This document shows, in pieces, positions 5,818 to 7,635 of a DNA stretch of 7,635 bases (its first letter is position 1; the number at the start of each line of letters is the position of its first letter). Under the pieces are notes generated by a model that was given only the letters and a program-made list of their open reading frames with translations, did not search any database and had not been told where the DNA came from. This DNA is from Candidatus Gastranaerophilales bacterium (GTDB lineage Bacteria; Cyanobacteriota; Vampirovibrionia; Gastranaerophilales; Gastranaerophilaceae). Location: positions 1-7,635 of the forward strand of contig CALVAU010000085.1 in the NCBI GenBank assembly GCA_944325615.1, in the 5' to 3' direction. Made by a program: the position numbers and the translations under genes.

Positions 5818-7032
5818 ATGGAAAATAAAATTACCAAGTTAAAAAACAATATAGAATTTTTTTATAAAAGAAATCTTGACACTCCAAGGGTTGCGTTATG
5901 TTTGAATTTTGCGCTTCCTGATTTTGAGGCTGCACCTGGGGTAAATTCACTTGTTGCAAGACTTTTGTTTAAGGGTACAAAAACAAAATCAGCAGAGGTT
6001 ATAGCTGATGAATTTGATAAAAACGGAATTGATTTTACTGTTGAGATGAAACAGGATTATTTGAGATTTCGTTTTCTTTGTTTGAATGAAGATTTTGAAA
6101 AAGCTGTAGAATTGGTAACTGATCTTGTTAAAAATTCTACATTTGAATGTTTTGATACTGAAGTTGCAAAACTGCAGGGCGAAATAGTTGCAGAATTAGA
6201 TTCACCAAGAGGCAAAGCTCTCGATAATTATTGCAAAAATCTTTTTGAAAATCATTATTATGGTTATACAAATACGAAAATCCTTGAGAATTTGGAAAAT
6301 ATTACCAAAGATCAGGTCGTTAATGCATATAAGGATATTTTAAACAATGGTAAGAAAATCCTCACCTTTGTTGGAGATTTGGATTTTGAAAAAGCATTTG
6401 AACTATTAGATGAGAACTTCGGGGATTTGCCTAATTCAAATCAAAAATCATCTTGTAATGCTCCATTTGCTTTAAATGATAAAAAGGAAGTTGAAATTCT
6501 CAAACCAGATGCAAATCAAGCTCATATTATAAAAGGTTGGAGAGTTGATTCTTTGAATGGAGAAGATTACCCAGCTTTGATTTTGTTGAATATAATTTTA
6601 GGCGCAAGCGGATTGTCTTCAAGATTGTTCCTTGAATTGCGTGATAAAAAAGGGCTTGCTTATGTGGTCAGAAGTTCTTATGATACTTTTGCGCTTGGTG
6701 CAAGTTTTTCAATTTACATCGCAACAGAGCCGAAAAATATTGAGGTTTCATTGAAAGGTTTTGAAGAAGAAATTGAAAAGATTAAAACCATCTTAGTTTC
6801 AGAAGAAGAGCTTGAAAATGCAAAAAATAATATTCTTGGTAAATGGGCATTTACTTTTGAAACAAATTCTCAACAGGCTTGTAATTACGCGCATTATGGA
6901 ATTTTAGGGCTTGGCTTTGATTTCAATGAAATTACAAAAGAAAAAGTAAAATCAGTTACAGCAGAGCAGATAAAAGCTTGTGCAAATAAATATTTCAACG
7001 ACAAATTTGTAACTTCAATTCTTAAACCATAG
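5818..7032 (+). CDS. M16-family (pitrilysin-like) peptidase homologue lacking the zinc site, probable non-catalytic R/Y subunit
   Basis: The 404 residues form two M16 domains. The N-terminal domain has GVNSLVARLLFKGTKTKS (41-58), aligning with the usual GxxHxxEHxxFKGT. The zinc ligands are replaced (Asn43, Val46, Ala47), while Glu122, 74 residues after the motif, remains. The C-terminal domain includes QAHIIKGW (234-241) and the well-kept ASGLSSRLFLELRDKKGLAY (263-282) with Arg275 and Tyr282, the R/Y pair that binds substrate. In the known M16B heterodimers one subunit carries HxxEH and the other the R/Y pair, so this protein is best read as the R/Y partner of an active subunit encoded elsewhere. 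Its substrate is unknown. No signal peptide or membrane segment is seen, suggesting the cytoplasm. It has its own promoter and a strong AAGGAG site. The downstream 82 bases lack an intrinsic terminator, so some read-through to the OmpA-like gene is possible. Confidence 0.9.
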   Translation: MENKITKLKNNIEFFYKRNLDTPRVALCLNFALPDFEAAPGVNSLVARLLFKGTKTKSAEVIADEFDKNGIDFTVEMKQDYLRFRFLCLNEDFEKAVELVTDLVKNSTFECFDTEVAKLQGEIVAELDSPRGKALDNYCKNLFENHYYGYTNTKILENLENITKDQVVNAYKDILNNGKKILTFVGDLDFEKAFELLDENFGDLPNSNQKSSCNAPFALNDKKEVEILKPDANQAHIIKGWRVDSLNGEDYPALILLNIILGASGLSSRLFLELRDKKGLAYVVRSSYDTFALGASFSIYIATEPKNIEVSLKGFEEEIEKIKTILVSEEELENAKNNILGKWAFTFETNSQQACNYAHYGILGLGFDFNEITKEKVKSVTAEQIKACANKYFNDKFVTSILKP

Positions 7033-7034
7033 AT

Positions 7035-7063
7035 TTTACAATCAGGTAATGTAATAATTAAAT
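7035..7063 (+). promoter_or_regulatory. Possible promoter of the OmpA-like gene
   Basis: TTTACA (7035-7040, five of six matches to the -35 consensus) and TTAAAT (7058-7063, four of six to the -10) are 17 bases apart. The start would fall near 7070, inside the left arm of the inverted repeat. The region is very AT-rich, so this is tentative. Confidence 0.35.
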
Positions 7064-7067
7064 ATTA

Positions 7068-7129
7068 GCCGAATAATTTAAACGGTACCAATGTTATTTT
7101 TAAGGTTAGGTAAAGTGAAATTATTCGGC
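7068..7129. repeat. Perfect 12-bp inverted repeat flanking the translation start of the OmpA-like gene
   Basis: GCCGAATAATTT (7068-7079) is the exact reverse complement of AAATTATTCGGC (7118-7129), with 38 bases between the arms. The right arm is codons 2-5 of the gene if the GTG at 7115 is the start. The ribosome binding site and start codon lie in the loop. No T-run follows, so it is not a terminator. It may be an RNA switch-like hairpin, a protein-binding site or chance. Confidence 0.6.
7102..7110 (+). promoter_or_regulatory. Ribosome binding site favouring the GTG start at 7115
   Basis: AAGG (7102-7105) lies 9 bases and AGG (7108-7110) lies 4 bases before the GTG. The alternative in-frame ATG at 7091 has no purine-rich site upstream. 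Confidence 0.5.
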
Positions 7130-7635
7130 ATAATATTGCTTATATTCAGTTTACAGCTTACGAATGTTGTATTTGCGAACAATTCTGATGTGAATACAGT
7201 TTATGTGAATGCAGTTGTAACACAAAACGGTATTATAATTAAACAAATGCTTGAAAAAACTTTGCCAGAAAATACTCCTGTAATTTATACGATAGTCCCC
7301 AGAGGACTGATTGTAAGCATAAGAGAAGATGTTTTCTTTCAAGGAGATAGTATAAATATTAAGCTTAGTGCTCTTGGTACCTTAAATGCAATAATTAATG
7401 TTTTAAACGAGATAAATAATAATTGCACAATAGAAAGCCATACTGAAGGACATGACAATCAGAATGGAAATTTCGATTCAAATTGGGAAATATCAATGGT
7501 CAGAGCAAATGTAGTAACGGATTATCTTGTCTTTTGCGGAAAAATTTCTCCAAATAGAGTGTTTTCTCTAGGGTATGGCGATATGATGCCTTTTAGAGAT
7601 AATGTATCAGCTACAAAATCGGGGTTTGATAAAAG
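7115..7635 (+). CDS. Secreted OmpA/MotB-like peptidoglycan-binding protein, 5' part
   Basis: The frame is open to the window edge (173 codons visible), so the 3' end is missing. The first 21 residues form a short signal peptide (MKLF, then a hydrophobic core, ending VVFA before NNSD). There is no lipobox Cys, so it should be a soluble periplasmic or outer-membrane-associated protein. After a short segment (about 22-62), an OmpA-family C-terminal domain begins at GLIVSI (64-69) and continues through VFFQGDSINI, SHTEGH (108-113), NWEISMVRAN (123-132) and GYGDMMPF. It resembles the MotB/OmpA fold that binds diaminopimelate of peptidoglycan. Arg130 fits the conserved binding Arg. The usual Asp of the HTD motif is Glu111 here. 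With no N-terminal membrane anchor of MotB type, a stator role is unlikely. The GTG start is preferred over the ATG at 7091, which would add eight residues and still leave a signal peptide. Confidence 0.82.
   Translation, partial: MKLFGIILLIFSLQLTNVVFANNSDVNTVYVNAVVTQNGIIIKQMLEKTLPENTPVIYTIVPRGLIVSIREDVFFQGDSINIKLSALGTLNAIINVLNEINNNCTIESHTEGHDNQNGNFDSNWEISMVRANVVTDYLVFCGKISPNRVFSLGYGDMMPFRDNVSATKSGFDK

Noticed and set aside
7068..7129. The inverted repeat as an intrinsic terminator for the M16 gene
   Set aside because: The arms are AT-rich apart from their ends, the loop is 38 bases, no T-run follows and the right arm is inside coding sequence.
7151..7342. A 63-codon minus-strand frame near the right end
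   Set aside because: It is antisense to the signal peptide and N-terminal region of the OmpA-like gene, with no ribosome site or domain evidence.
1..7635. A mobile element, CRISPR array, tRNA/rRNA or defence system
   Set aside because: No transposase, integrase, spaced direct repeats, cloverleaf or known defence domain could be seen. The identified genes are mostly housekeeping or envelope functions.

Overview
The window is an AT-rich stretch (roughly one third G+C by eye) that looks like ordinary bacterial chromosome. KdsA (Kdo for lipopolysaccharide), a SPOR-domain envelope protein and an OmpA/MotB-like exported protein point to a diderm, Gram-negative-type bacterium. GatB points to tRNA-dependent amidation of Asn and/or Gln. 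The base composition, short AT-rich spacers and gene set would suit an uncultured gut lineage such as Gastranaerophilales (Vampirovibrionophyceae/'Melainabacteria'). That is only an impression, because no rRNA or lineage marker is present.

Layout. (1) Bases 3-551, plus strand: the 3' part of a gene that begins before the window, with a Gln/Glu-rich linker and a C-terminal SPOR domain. Its first visible residues resemble the end of an amidase_3 cell-wall hydrolase. (2) 659-3177, plus strand: gatB followed after 17 bp by a GlmS-like SIS-domain sugar-phosphate isomerase/deaminase that has no glutaminase domain. (3) 3181-3216: a perfect palindromic bidirectional terminator separating this unit from the convergent one. 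(4) 5707-3216, minus strand: a tight operon kdsA - MBL-fold hydrolase (glyoxalase II/YcbL type) - pheS, with gaps of 2 and 9 bp. (5) 5708-5817: a divergent promoter region. (6) 5818-7032, plus strand: an M16-family peptidase homologue whose zinc-binding HxxEH is lost. (7) 7115 to the window end, plus strand: the 5' part of a secreted OmpA/MotB-like protein, whose start region lies inside a perfect 12-bp inverted repeat.

The genes share two broad themes. Translation is served by gatB and pheS. The cell envelope is served by the SPOR protein, KdsA, the amino-sugar SIS enzyme and the OmpA-like protein. No mobile element, CRISPR array, tRNA, rRNA, toxin-antitoxin pair or defence island was seen. 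The points most worth a second look are the zinc-less M16 protein, the inverted repeat around the OmpA-like start, the kdsA promoter that implies a shorter and possibly leaderless gene, and the stand-alone GlmS-type isomerase.
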